This document shows positions 43,112 through 54,111 of a stretch of DNA of 64,000 nt, one piece after another. The DNA comes from Chondrosia reniformis (taxonomy: Eukaryota > Porifera > Demospongiae > Chondrillida > Chondrillidae). The stretch lies in the NCBI GenBank assembly GCA_947172415.1, contig OX359201.1, positions 5,506,501 through 5,570,500 on the forward strand, given 5' to 3'. The notes below the pieces were generated by a model, which was not told where the DNA came from, searched no databases, and was given only the letters and a program-made list of their open reading frames with translations. Each line of letters begins with the position of its first letter. The stretch's first letter is position 1. The position numbers and the translations under genes are program-made.

Positions 43112-43639
43112 ATGATGGCTTTTTCGAAAGCACCTGTAAAGAAAGGTAGTTCGTACCTCACAGAACTCGAGACTACGAACTATAAACCAATATTGGACGA
43201 AATGATGCCATACAACATCTATGTCCACAAGACAATGTTCAGCGGCAACTTTCACCATAGGATTGTAGTTAAAGCGGTGAGCAATAAGGAGTACGGAAAG
43301 GTGATGTTGGGACTGGGGAAGGACGAGACGGGGAACCGCATTTTCCCTGAGAGCGGAGTTTTTACTGGACAAGAGAAACAACTCCAGTTCGTCGGTAGAG
43401 TCACGACGACATTGCGATATTTAGCTGACATCGCCATCGAGATTCTTGAGGAAATAGGCACGTACAATCTTGTGACCAGAAACTGCCAGAATTTTGTGAA
43501 CAAATTCCTTGACCGAATAGACTTCGGGGATGAGAAGTACTTGACCACTCCGCAGCAGGTGGTGGTGGTCGCCAGTACCATGTTCTTGATAGGTGTAGGA
43601 GTAGTTTTCTTGTTTAAATGGAGAAATGAGAAGAAATGA
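43112..43639 (+). CDS. tail-anchored papain-fold-like protein (PPPDE/LRAT-type)
   Basis: Single-exon frame of 175 residues from MMAFSKAP. A candidate catalytic pair is His48/His49 in NFHHRIVV and Cys125 in YNLVTRNCQNFVNKFL. The spacing and the H-x-x-IVV and YNL-x-x-x-NC-x-x-F patterns resemble DeSI/PPPDE peptidases and, more distantly, LRAT/HRASLS proteins. Residues about 149-168 (VVVASTMFLIGVGVVFLF) form one hydrophobic helix followed by KWRNEKK, so the protein should be a C-terminal membrane anchor facing the cytosol. A broken paralogue follows within 350 bp. Substrate unknown; the assignment to a papain-like fold is by motif only. An upstream in-frame methionine choice (43112 or 43115) makes no practical difference. 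Confidence 0.75.
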   Translation: MMAFSKAPVKKGSSYLTELETTNYKPILDEMMPYNIYVHKTMFSGNFHHRIVVKAVSNKEYGKVMLGLGKDETGNRIFPESGVFTGQEKQLQFVGRVTTTLRYLADIAIEILEEIGTYNLVTRNCQNFVNKFLDRIDFGDEKYLTTPQQVVVVASTMFLIGVGVVFLFKWRNEKK

Positions 43640-43958
43640 AAATAATCATCCTTTTGTTTTTGAGACGGCGTCTTTTACCAATTCATTTTATAATCAGTCT
43701 ATGATACTTTACAGTTAAGCCTCATTTTCCATTTATCTAATAATGTCCATCACTGTTAAACTTGTGATTAAAGTTATTTGTATATGGGATAATAGTATGC
43801 ATGGATTTATCTATATCGATCATAAATTATAAACGATATATAGTCCATAATAGTGACAAATTTCCCCGAATTATAAGTGTCCTTCCTTGAAGGCGCCGAG
43901 CTCCCGAAAAATTACAGTACCGTGTTCAGTTTGCACAGACGTAACTAGACCTTAGAGT

Positions 43959-44531
43959 ATGGCCTTTTTTCTCAGTCGATTTCCTCGAAAGTTAATCCAG
44001 CGACGTCTTACATTACTGAGCTCAAAAAGACGGAATACAAAGATTTCCTAGATAAACGGATGAAATATACAGTGTATATTCACAAAACCTCTTTTGATAA
44101 TGATTTTCATCATCGAATAGTAGTTGAAGACAGCAGCGGCAAGCACGGGAAAGTGGTAATCGGTCTACAAGTGGATTCTATCGAAAGTGGGAGAGTTATT
44201 CCAGAATGTGGACAGTACCAAGGATCTGTGAGTGAGCTCGAGTTCGCTGGCAATGTCATAAAAACACTCCGAGAGATGGCTGAAATAGCTATGGACATAT
44301 TAGTAAAGATGGGCAAGTATGACCTCCTTACCAACAATTGCCAAACGTTCGTTAACAAGTTTTTAGGTCGTATCGGTCTGGAGAGTGCGCAATACTGCAT
44401 GGACCACCCCGCAGCAAGTCGGGGCTGGAGTAGCCGTCGGCATTGGTGTGGTAGGCCTCGCTGGAATAGCGTATGCCTTATTTAGTGGCGACAAAGAGGA
44501 AGATAAAAAGAAATCTAGCTATAGATGGTGA
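43959..44531 (+). pseudogene. frameshifted paralogue of the papain-fold-like gene
   Basis: Aligns along the full length of the preceding gene: SYITELKKTEYKDFLDK, VYIHKTSFDNDFHHRIVV, YDLLTNNCQTFVNKFL, then TTPQQVGAGVAVGIG as the membrane segment. The catalytic-type His and Cys are kept. Two breaks are seen. The likely ATG (43959) is out of frame with the conserved body, which lacks an upstream start, and a one-base shift near 44400 moves the frame before the membrane anchor. An in-frame ATG at 44060 would give a shorter protein without the anchor, ending at 44485. Either a pseudogene or a soluble truncated form; tandem duplication is clear. Confidence 0.72.
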
Positions 44532-44890
44532 CACTATATAGCTACCCATATATATAGTCTATATTATACCTACCATATAGCCAGCTATATTTACACAAGT
44601 ATTGTATCCAATATATTCTAAAGTCAGAAACTTTGATTTGTTTATGAACATCATATAATCAGATCTTGTATTAGTACATGCAGCTTTCTACAATAATCTT
44701 GAGCTCTTAAAGATGGCTTCTTAAGTATACATTCAGTTAGCAGAAAGCCTTACTCTATATATCAATCAATCAATCAATATCATGATTAGAGTGCACCACA
44801 CTAACAGGTGCTAGGACATTACAAAAGTCCAATGTAGCACTAAAAAATGACAATAAATATAAATAATACATATAATATGGTTTGTTCACA

Positions 44891-47495
44891 TCACAGGCCA
44901 AATCTGGCACACCACATTGCACTGATATAGTTTAAAATAGAATAGTTGGTGCATGCCATTGATAGAATAAGTGCAGTCTGCTTCTCAAGACACTGTCCTT
45001 GGAAACCATCATACTGGCTGACTTGCTTCACCAGGGGCCGTCTCACGATGTCCCAAGCATGGCAACGCAGCATCCAGTGGCAGACATCTTCCACTTCTCC
45101 ACTATTGCATTCCTTGCATAGCCTCTCTTCCCTCACCACTCCTTTCCACCTTCCCACTTCTATCTGGAATGCCGCTGTACCTCCCCTTAACTTCATCATC
45201 ATATTCCTGTCTCTCTTCCTTCCCAAAACTGCACAACTTGACTCACCCTCAAGGGCTGCTATTTCATTCAGCATCCCTATAGCTTCGGCTTCTCCTCCAT
45301 CTCCTTCTGCCACCTGTATCTAACCTCCCTCCAGGCAATACTTGATAGCATATCTCTAATCTCTGGCTCACTAAGGTCCTTTATGACATTTCCATCCATA
45401 CCTTGCCACCCAAACTCAACAAAACATTTAGCCATATTCTTTACCCATATTCCCTTACCACACTCCACTGCCTGTCTTGCTATCTTCCTTAACAATCTTC
45501 CTTTGTACATCTCACTTGTCAAAACCTTCAACCAGAACCTCACACAACGCATCTTCACCTCCCACACAACAGGTAAGGCCCTCATTTCAAATAACAAGGA
45601 TACCTTGGGGTGAAGTATGCCCACCCCAAAGAACTGACGGAGAGCACGCAACTGAACACGTTCAATGGGTTCCAAATGACTAGAGCAACCCCATACTTCG
45701 ACCCCATACATCATACCTGACTCCACAAGAGATCCCATCAATTTCTGGAAAACTCCAACTCCAACATCTCCAATCTCTGCCCGACATCTCTGGAGACAAG
45801 CTCCTAGGGCTCTCCTCCCACTCTCTGCCTTATCTCCCACCATCTCTGTCAGCTCTAGATACTCATTGACCATGCAGCCTAAATACTTATAGGACGATAC
45901 CATCGGGATTTCCTCACCCTCCACCTCGTACACTACCTCACATCGTTCTGCTTTCTTCTTGCGGATATGCATGATGCCAGACTTTGCCACATTAATCTTC
46001 ACATCCCATTCTTCACACCATGCACTCCACCAATACCTCTAAACTCCTAGTTATGCCAGACACATCTGATGCTACCAAGCAGGTATCATCTGCAAATAGC
46101 AGGCCAGGGACAATCTCATCTCCACACTTTACACCACACCTCTCCTCCTTTAACCTCTTAACAGCACTGTTAATATATAGGGAGAAGAGTAATGGGGACA
46201 AGACGCATCCCTGCCGTAGCCCTGTGTGTACCTCAAACTCCTCACTAATATGCCCCTTCACTTTCACCCTGCACATGTTCCTTTCATAAAGAGCCTGTAG
46301 AAACCTGAGAAACCTGCCGATCACACCCACACTCTGTAGACAAGACCACAACTTCTCCCGGTTCACCTTATCATATGCTTTAGCAAAGTCAATGAATGCC
46401 ACTAACATGCCTGCAGGTTTTCTCACCATTTCTGTTTGTCCTAATAACACCAGTGACAGCAATTGGTCCCTACATCCCCTCCTCTTACGAAAGCCACCTT
46501 GTTCTTCTGCTATGAGACCTGTCACCTCAGCCACACTTGAAAGTCTTTGTTCCAGGATCTTGCATACCACCTTACTGACCAGGGAAGTTAAGGAAATGCC
46601 CCGGAAAGTGTTCACATCGCACACTCCCTTCGCTTTTCCTTTAGGAACTGGTACTATAACGCTCTCCCTCCACAATGAGGGTACCATGCCAAGCTCCCAG
46701 CAAATCGTAAACAAAGCTACCCACACCTCAAACAGCCTTTCTGTAAGCATCATGTCCATCGCTACACCATCAATCCCTGCATGGAGCTGCATCCTTCTTC
46801 ATTTCACTGAACGCCCATAGTACCTCCTCTCCAGAGATTGGTTCACACAGCCATTTACTGAACTCTGTCCCATTCTCCTCTCTATCCATCTGATAGCCAT
46901 TGGTCTCGTTGTCCCCATCATCACCACCCATAACCTTGGCAAAATGGGTCCTCAATATCTCAATAGCCTCTTCGCCTGACCTTATGGAACCTTCCTCATC
47001 ATACACTCGAAGTAAGTCATGTCCCTGCTTCTTCACTTTCCCAAAATTCATCCTCTTCAAGCCTTTCCAGAATTTTTTGGGACACCCCAAATCTCTTCCT
47101 AACTGTTCACAACTTCTTTTCTGATGGTCCCTCTTAGCTTTTTTCACCGCCTTTGAATAAGCTGCTCTTGCCTTCAAGTATTCATTTTTCAAGTACTTCT
47201 GTTCCTCACTAGCCTTTCCCTTCAACCACTGCTTCTCCTTTCTATGCATCTCCTTCCTCAGGACTTTGAGCTCCTTGGAAAACCATACTTGGCCCTGTTT
47301 CACACCACCACAATGTACCTCCTTGAGCCCCCTCTTCAGTCCCTCCATCAAATCGCTGTACAAAGTATCCAGTTCGCCTTGGTCACCATGCATCCTCTTC
47401 AGGCGATCCACAATACTAGTAATGAAATCTTCCTGACCACACATGTAGTTTTCAGGGACTACAAACTTCTTACGGGGCCGTTCCTCAATAGACAT
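44891..47495 (-). pseudogene. LINE ORF2 C-terminal part: reverse transcriptase
   Basis: Minus-strand frames c(46770..47495), c(46013..46792), c(45277..46002) and c(44891..45313) are consecutive parts of one ORF. RT motifs are seen in order: FRGISLTSLVSKVVCKILEQ, AFIDFAKAYDKVNREKLW (catalytic Asp), GLRQGCVLSPLLFSLYIN, LLFADDTCLVASD (FADD box), then KSGIMHIRKK. A late CKECNSGEVEDVCHWMLRC looks like a zinc-knuckle-like motif. Breaks lie at about 46785 (4-bp TGCA insertion in the DAAPGIDGV region), about 46005 and about 45300, each restored by a small shift. Lost function is certain for this copy. Confidence 0.93.
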
Positions 47496-48462
47496 ATATA
47501 TAGGATACTTCAGACACTACTCCATCAACCATCAAGTCCCATAGGAGAACCGAGTGATCAGGTAACCTAAACCCTACTTCATCCTCATACAACTCTTCCT
47601 CACATTGTGACATTGTTTTCACAACAAAATTACGAATGGACATAAGCTCCTCTTCTGGCACCAAACAATAGTCTACAACAGATTTACCTCTGCCAGAGAT
47701 GCATGTGAACTGATCCTGACCCTGTCGCCCATTTACAAACACCAAACTAGAACTCCTCATCCAGTCAACTAGCAATTCCCCTTGACCGTTCTTCACCAGG
47801 TCCACACAACCTCTGTTGGGTAACCCATCACTATCACCCAATTCTCCACACCTCGCATTGAAATCACCACACACCATTACCTGACCCTCCCCCTGAAGAT
47901 TCACCACCTGCTCTCCCAAAACATGAAAGCGTTCTTCAATGTCGATGTCCCGACTTGAGCTAGCTGGGGGGAAATAGCAAACTGCGATGAAGATTGCATG
48001 TGAAGTCACTTTATGCACTAACTTTACCCACATAACATCCTCCAACTGCACATCAACCACCATTATTGACCAGTCCTGGAGTATTACATTCTTCACCAAC
48101 ACACCAACCCCACCTGAGCCTCTCACTGCTTTCCTGCTCACTGATGCTCTGTTATGACCAAACCACTCATAATTATCAAACACCACACCCTCATTCCCCT
48201 TCAACCAAGTCTCCGTCAGGCACACCACATCGGGCTGAAAGAAGTTAATTACTTTTGCCCTAATATCCCGACTCTCCACCTCTCTATCATCTCCACCCAT
48301 GTTCCCTCTTGACCATCCTGCAACATTCCAACACATCATCTTGAGATTTCCACTCCTGACAAGACTGCCACCTTCCCCATTTCCCCTCCCTCTGCTACCT
48401 CTTGTAGCTGAGCTATTGCCCCGCACTGCCTCCTTCTCACCTGCTAGCGAGGCAGAACTCAC
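47485..48462 (-). pseudogene. LINE ORF2 N-terminal part: APE-type endonuclease
   Basis: Opens near MSSASLAGEKEAV. Endonuclease motifs are MCWNVAGWSRG, DVVCLTETWLKG, MVCGDFNARCG, GRGKSVVDYCLV and FRLPDHSVLLWD, which contain the usual metal-binding Glu/Asp and the final His of the EEP fold. The frame is lost at a (TA)n run near 47495, where the next part of ORF2 (starting MSIEERPRKK) continues in another frame. Confidence 0.93.
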
Positions 48463-49547
48463 ACCACCACTGACTCTAAAAAAGGAGACTTCTTCTCAAT
48501 TTTCCAAAACTCACCAAAACTTCCTCTGTCTATCAGATTCAAAACGGACTCATCCCGGGCCCCTATCAACCAAAACCACCACCTGACACGACCATCCTCA
48601 CTCTTAAAGACACACTTTACCTCAACTGAGGCAGCTTCAGGCACCCTACTCACCAGGAAAGCCTCGACCTCCTCCTCTGTATCCACTCACTTGGTTCCCC
48701 ATAACTTCCTCCTTCCCACAAACTGATGTGTACTAGGTGGACATGCAGAGGTCCTATTTCTTGCCTTTTGGGACTTCCTGGACACCACATTTTGCTTCTC
48801 CATGCTCAATACCTTTCTTGGTTCCATATGTCGGCCATTATTGTGGCTTCTCCCATTGTCTCGCTGACTCTTAGGTTCATGTTGACACTGCATGTGTTTG
48901 TTTTTGTCTCTCACCTGCTGCCATTGTCACACTCAACTTGTCACAACCCACCATCTCACCCTACATCAGACCTCCTGTCCCCGCTACCTCCTGTGTCGTT
49001 TCAACTCCCTTGGGCCTCTCTTGCTCCATCTGCCTCTTCAGCCTCTCATTCTCCTCATTAACCACTTTTAGTTCACTCTTCACTTCATTCAGCTCTTCCT
49101 TCAACGCCCCTAACTCCTTACGTAACTCCATCATATGGGCTGACAGACAGAAATAGCACACAAACACCTTCCCCTCCATTAATCCACTTCTTCTTTCATA
49201 CCCAAACATCTGAGATGGGACCACCCTTCGCAAATATCACAACACACCATTTCACCTTTCTCAACGCTGCAAGCGCAAAGACATTTAACGACCTCATCCT
49301 CCAGTGACCTGGCGCCTCTAGGATCATCGTTCCTTTCATCATTCCTTTCACCGAAGTAGAAGTTCCTTTCACCGATCCGTTCTTCCCTCCTACTTCTGGA
49401 CCCACCGCGCCTCTTGTCTCCATCATTGCTCTTGTGAGCCCTTATCCGTGTTGATTTTCGCTGCACCCTTGGCTCGGAATCAGTCGAACCAGCAAAATCA
49501 GCAGAATTGTCTACGAATCTCTGCGCTCTCACCTTGGAGGCGGCCAT
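48459..49547 (-). pseudogene. LINE ORF1 with PHD finger and coiled coil
   Basis: Starts MAASKVRAQRF at 49547. A basic, RNA-binding-like N-terminus is followed by a PHD-type zinc finger (CLCACSVEKGEMVCCDICEG then WSHLRCLGM and VFVCYFC), split by a one-base shift near 49180. Next come a heptad-rich stretch (LRKELGALKEELNEVKSEL) and a C-terminal segment, c(48459..48686), VEVKCVFKSEDGRVRWWFW, possibly RRM-like. Further shifts separate these pieces. Confidence 0.8.
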
Positions 49548-49584
49548 TTTTATATTAAATTAAATATTATTATTAATAGTACTA

Positions 49585-50408
49585 GCTACACAGTGCAAGT
49601 TACAAATTTAAAGAGATCCAAGTGACCCCTAGGATAATCAGTATTTTAAACAGTACAAGACTTTAGTCACACTAGTACTGTTGCAGGCTTTGAAATCCTC
49701 AACTACTGCATAGAGAGTAGTAGTTGATACAGATCATCCAATTGCAAGGTAGAACACATGGCCTACCAATTACCTTTTCACACCTTAGTATAGACTGAAG
49801 ATGATGCATCTGCATGCCATATATCAACAAAGGCTCCAGTATTAAAGGGGTCTCAGCTAATAACCACAGCAGATTTGATTTGCCTTGTGAGGGAGCTAAG
49901 AACACCGACGGTTGGTTGCATGCATTGGCATAATCAACAGGGTTAGAGACCATTTTGTAACTTGTACACAAGGGACATAAAAGGCCAAGGCCTTTATATA
50001 CTTATATGATGTCCCTTGTGTACGTACAAGTTACAAAATGGTCTCTAACCCTGTTGATTATGCCAATGCATGCAACCAACCGTCGGTGTTCTTAGCTCCC
50101 TCACAAGGCAAATCAAATCTGCTGTGGTTATTAGCTGAGACCCCTTTAATACTGAAGCCTTTGTTGATATATGGCATGCAGATGCATCATCTTCAGTCTA
50201 TACTAAGGTGTGAAAAGGTAATTGGTAGGCCATGTGTTCTACCTTGCAATTGGATGATCTGTATCAACTACTACTCTCTATGCAGTAGTTGAGGATTTCA
50301 AAGCCTGCAACAGTACTAGTGTGACTAAAGTCTTGTACTGTTTAAAATACTGATTATCCTAGGGGTCACTTGGATCTCTTTAAATTTGTAACTTGTACTG
50401 TGTAGTAC
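49585..50408. mobile_element. palindromic foldback element P2
   Basis: Arms 49585-49978 and 50009-50408 are inverted copies with a 30-bp spacer. Same ends as P1 (CTACACAGTGCAAGTTACAA) but a clearly diverged interior (AAAGAGATCCAAGTGACCCC). Frames on both strands read the same mirror-image peptide, an artefact. Confidence 0.93.
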
Positions 50409-50439
50409 TTGATTGTAATTTAATATTTTATATATTTGC

Positions 50440-51530
50440 TAGTAACTTGCACTGTGTAGTGTACTTGAGTGTAATTAGCTAACAAAGTATTTCACTATAC
50501 TTATAGACATTCGCTATAAGCAATTTCGTTACTGTATGTAGTACACATGGAAAACGTACTAACATGGATAAGAATAAAGCCTAGTTGAAAGTCAGCAATA
50601 TGAATTTACTAATTCTGGACGTTTCGACCCAGAGGTCTTCATGCATCAGCAATATATGAGGAGTGGGAATACAATTCAGTATAAATAGGAAATTAGTAAA
50701 TTCATGTTGCTGACACTCAACAAAGCTTTATTCTCGTAATGATCGCAACAAACACTCCTAATTCCTACACATGGACAAGTAAAAATATTAACAGATAACG
50801 TAAGAAGAGAAGACAGAGCTTAAATTACCACGGTCGACCAAATGAATCCAGTCTTTCGCATCAATATAGGAACAACTCTGCCTCAAACTTGACGGGAACG
50901 TATACAAAAACGCTTTATCTAACCTTCGCTACAACTCGCCTGTTCGGTAGCTCCTTCTCGTAGGAGAGCATCGACTTGTCATAGCCGTTCTCGAAGGATG
51001 ATCTTCTTTAGCAACGAGTCGGTGACGTTTACGCAACGTCACATGATTCTCAAAATGTGTGTACGGAGCGACATACGAAGGTGTTAGTGACGCATTAGAA
51101 AAACATCACAATACATCACCAGCTTGCGCAATCGTAACTTTGAATTCTTCATTATATCTTGATTATTTTGCTCATTTAATTAAGCAAAACTTCGTCAGAT
51201 GTTTCTTATACACATGTACCATGATATATGTTGATTTCACAGTTATCTGACAAATTGAACTTTTTTATCAATATAACACATTGTTTGCATATAAATTTCC
51301 CATAGGTTTTCTATAGTCCTATGGCCTTTTATATGCAGACTTTGTCCTCCGTTTTCTAACAAACGGAGACCTGAATAAAAAATCCCTTCTTTTAAAATGA
51401 GTTTTATACCCTAAACTTTTTGATGATATGCCCATTTTGTTTCTAGGCCCTTTCTTGGAGCCATATGAATTATTTAATTAATTAATTAGATTACCTTAGT
51501 ATATTGTAACTTGTACTGTATATATATATA
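50440..51530 (-). mobile_element. L element, minus orientation, with hammerhead hairpin
   Basis: Reverse orientation of 40690-41650. It carries TTAGCAACGAGTCGGTGACG, GTGACGTTTACGCAACGTCA (51023-51043) and the conserved small frame 51059-51250. Near its P2-side end it also holds the hammerhead hairpin 50566-50745, which is absent from the copy at 40.7 kb. Confidence 0.8.
50566..50770 (-). ncRNA. hammerhead-like hairpin H8
   Basis: Minus strand: GCTGATGCATGAAGACCTCT then GGGTCGAAACGTCC. A 4-bp insertion (TGCA-like) disrupts CTGATGA, while stem II (GACC/GGTC) and GAAACGTC are kept. The long outer stem is formed by GTTGAAAGTCAGCAATATGA and CATGTTGCTGACACTCAAC. The family tail (ATGATCGCAACAAACACTCC) follows. 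Confidence 0.58.
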
Positions 51531-52530
51531 TTACAATCAAGTACTACACAGTACAAGTTACAAATTTAAGAGGGCCAAGTGACTATACAATATTAAAATT
51601 ACAATCAATAACTAGCTACACATGCAGTGCAAGTTACAAATTTAAAGAGATCCAAGTGACCCCTAGGATAATCAGTATTTTAAACAGTACAAGACTTTAG
51701 TCACACTAGTACTGTTGCAGGCTTTGAAATCCTCAACTACTGCATAGAGAGTAGTAGTTGATACAGATCATCCAATTGCAAGGTAGAACACATGGCCTAC
51801 CAATTACCTTTTCACACCTTAGTATAGACTGAAGATGATGCATCTGCATGCCATATATCAACAAAGGCTCCAGTATTAAAGGGGTCTCAGCTAATAACCA
51901 CAGCAGATTTGATTTGTCTTGTGAGGGAGCTAAGAACACCGACGGTTGGTCGCATGCATTCACATAATCAACAGGGTTAGAGACCATTTTGTAACTTGTA
52001 CACAAGGGACATAAAAGGCCAAGGCCTTTATATACGTATGTGATGTCTCTTGTGTACAAGTTACAAAATGGTCTCTAACCCTGTTGATTATGTGAATGCA
52101 TGCGACCAACCGTCGGTGTTCTTAGCTCCCTCACAAGACAAATCAAATCTGCTGTGGTTATTAGCTGAGACCCCTTTAATACTGGAGCCTTTGTTGATAT
52201 ATGGCATGCAGATGCATCATCTTCAGTCTATACTAAGGTGTGAAAAGGTAATTGGTAGGCCATGTGTTCTACCTTGCAATTGGATGATCTGTATCAACTA
52301 CTACTCTCTATGCAGTAGTTGAGGATTTCAAAGCCTGCAACAGTACTAGTGTGACTAAAGTCTTGTACTGTTTAAAATACTGATTATCCTAGGGGTCACT
52401 TGGATCTCTTTAAATTTGTAACTTGCACTGCATGTGTAGCTAGTTATTGATTGTAATTTTAATATTGTATAGTCACTTGGCCCTCTTAAATTTGTAACTT
52501 GTACTGTGTAGTACTTGATTGTAATTTTAA
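51531..52530. mobile_element. palindromic foldback element P3, extended arms
   Basis: Arms 51531-52012 and 52043-52525, spacer 30 bp. The inner 400 bp match P2. The outer ~80 bp (GTACTACACAGTACAAGTTA, AAATTTAAGAGGGCCAAGTG) are a second nested pair of ends, as if one foldback had inserted in or expanded another. Confidence 0.92.
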
Positions 52531-52539
52531 TATTGCCAG

Positions 52540-53625
52540 TAACTTTCACTGTGTAGTGTACTTGAGTGTAATTAGCCTCACTATACTTAAGACATTCACT
52601 ATGAGCAATTTCGTTATGAGATTCTACTGTACACATGGAAAACGTACACACATGGATAAGAATAAAGCCTTGTTGAACATCAGTAACATAAATTTACTAA
52701 TTCTGGACGTTTCAACCCGGAAGTCTTCATCAGTAATACAGGAATGGGAATATCAAGTAGTAAATTAGTAAATTCGTGTTCCTGAAGCTCAACAAGGCTT
52801 TATTCTCATAATGATCGCAACAAACACTCCTAATTCCTACACATGGACAAGTAAAAATATGAACAAAAGGTGTAAGAAGAGAAGACAGAGCTTCAATTAC
52901 CAAAGTAATACGGTCGACCAAACGAATTCCGTCTTTCGCATCAATATAGGAAAAACTCTGCCTCAAACTTGACGGGGACGTATACAAAAACGCTTTATCT
53001 AACCTTCGCTACAACTCGCCTGTTCGCTAGCTCCTTCTCGTAGGAGAGCGTCGACTTGTCATACCGTTCACAAAGGGATGATCTTCTTTAGCAACGAGGC
53101 GGTGACGTTTTCGCAACGTCACAAGATTCACTAAATGTGTACGGAGCGACATACGAGAGGTGTTGGTGACGCACCAGAGAAACATCACAATACATCACCA
53201 GAATGCGCAATCGTAACCTTGAATTCTTCATTATATCTTGATTATTTTGCTCATTTAATTAAGCAAAACTTCGCCAGACGTTTGTCATATACATGTACCA
53301 TGATATATGTCGGTTTCACAGTTATCTGACAAATTGAAAATTTTTACTAATATAACACTTGGTTTCAATATAAATTTTCTATATGTTTTCTATAGTCCTA
53401 TGGCATTTTATAGGCAGACTTTGTCCTCCGTTTTCTACCAAATGGAGACCTAAATGAAAAATCCCTTAATTTAAAATGAGTTTTATACCCTAATCTTTAT
53501 GATGATATGCCCATTTTGTTTCTAAGTCCTTTCTTGGAGCCATATGAATTAATTATATTATATTATATTATATTATATTATATTATATTAGATTACCTTA
53601 GTATATTGTAACTTGTACTGTATAT
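52540..53625 (-). mobile_element. L element, second minus copy, with hammerhead hairpin
   Basis: Same order as 50440-51530. It contains the palindrome GTGACGTTTTCGCAACGTCAC (53102-53122), a related small frame 53135-53329, hairpin 52655-52830, and ends in an (ATATT)n run and AGTATATTGTAACTTGTACT. Confidence 0.8.
52655..52830 (-). ncRNA. hammerhead-like hairpin H9
   Basis: Minus strand: TACTGATGAAGACTTCCGGGTT then GAAACGTCC, so CTGATGA and GAAAC are intact, stem II has one mismatch, and the predicted site is GTC. The outer stem is AATAAAGCCTTGTTGA with TCAACAAGGCTTTATT. Tail as in H8. Confidence 0.62.
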
Positions 53626-53639
53626 ATATATCAAATATG

Positions 53640-53935
53640 TACATAGTTTTTGAAATTTTGATGTTCACTTATAATTATAATTTGCCCTATCTCTCACCAT
53701 ACATTAATTCAGTTACAACACCAGAATTAATGTACATTTATAGTTCTCTAACTCTATCAAATGAAGACATACGTATGAAGCTAATACTTTGTATAAGCAT
53801 TCACAGACATGTATCAATTAAAGATGTCCAAATAGGTTTTAGAGTTGGCCTGATGTTTACTTATAATTTGCCCTATCTCTCACCATATATACATTAAGTT
53901 CATATACCAGAATATACATTTCAAACTGTGTGTCA
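53640..53935 (+). repeat. isolated satellite units, diverged subfamily
   Basis: Two units carrying TTTGCCCTATCTCTCACCAT and TTCACAGACATGTATCAATT, clearly related to the array at 24.7-38.1 kb but with their own changes. The same pair recurs at 59775-60080, as part of a duplicated block. Confidence 0.88.
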
Positions 53936-54111
53936 AATAAAGATATATATATTAATACATGCATAATATTGTGTATAAATGGACTTATTATGACAACTTT
54001 GTATGTCACAAAGTTCACTAATTCAAATCTTACATAGCTATATAGGACTATTGAGTTTGGTTCAGTATAGTAGTTAATTAGTACTTAGAGAGACTATACG
54101 TAAAATTCAAT

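Larger units (their letters stand above)
44762..49562 (-). mobile_element. non-LTR retrotransposon (LINE), near full length, frameshifted
   Basis: Minus-strand LINE of about 4.8 kb. ORF1 carries a PHD finger and coiled coil. ORF2 carries APE endonuclease, reverse transcriptase and a C-terminal Cys/His motif. The 3' end is marked by a short (ATTG)n tail at 44763-44778 on the plus strand as CAAT units. At least five frameshifts break it, so this copy is dead. ORF1 with PHD plus APE endonuclease suggests the CR1/L2/Rex1 side of the LINE tree (inference). It sits immediately beside palindrome P2. Confidence 0.95.

Noticed and set aside
44946-48586. Plus-strand frames across the LINE
   Set aside because: Antisense shadows of the minus-strand LINE ORFs, which have clear RT and endonuclease motifs.
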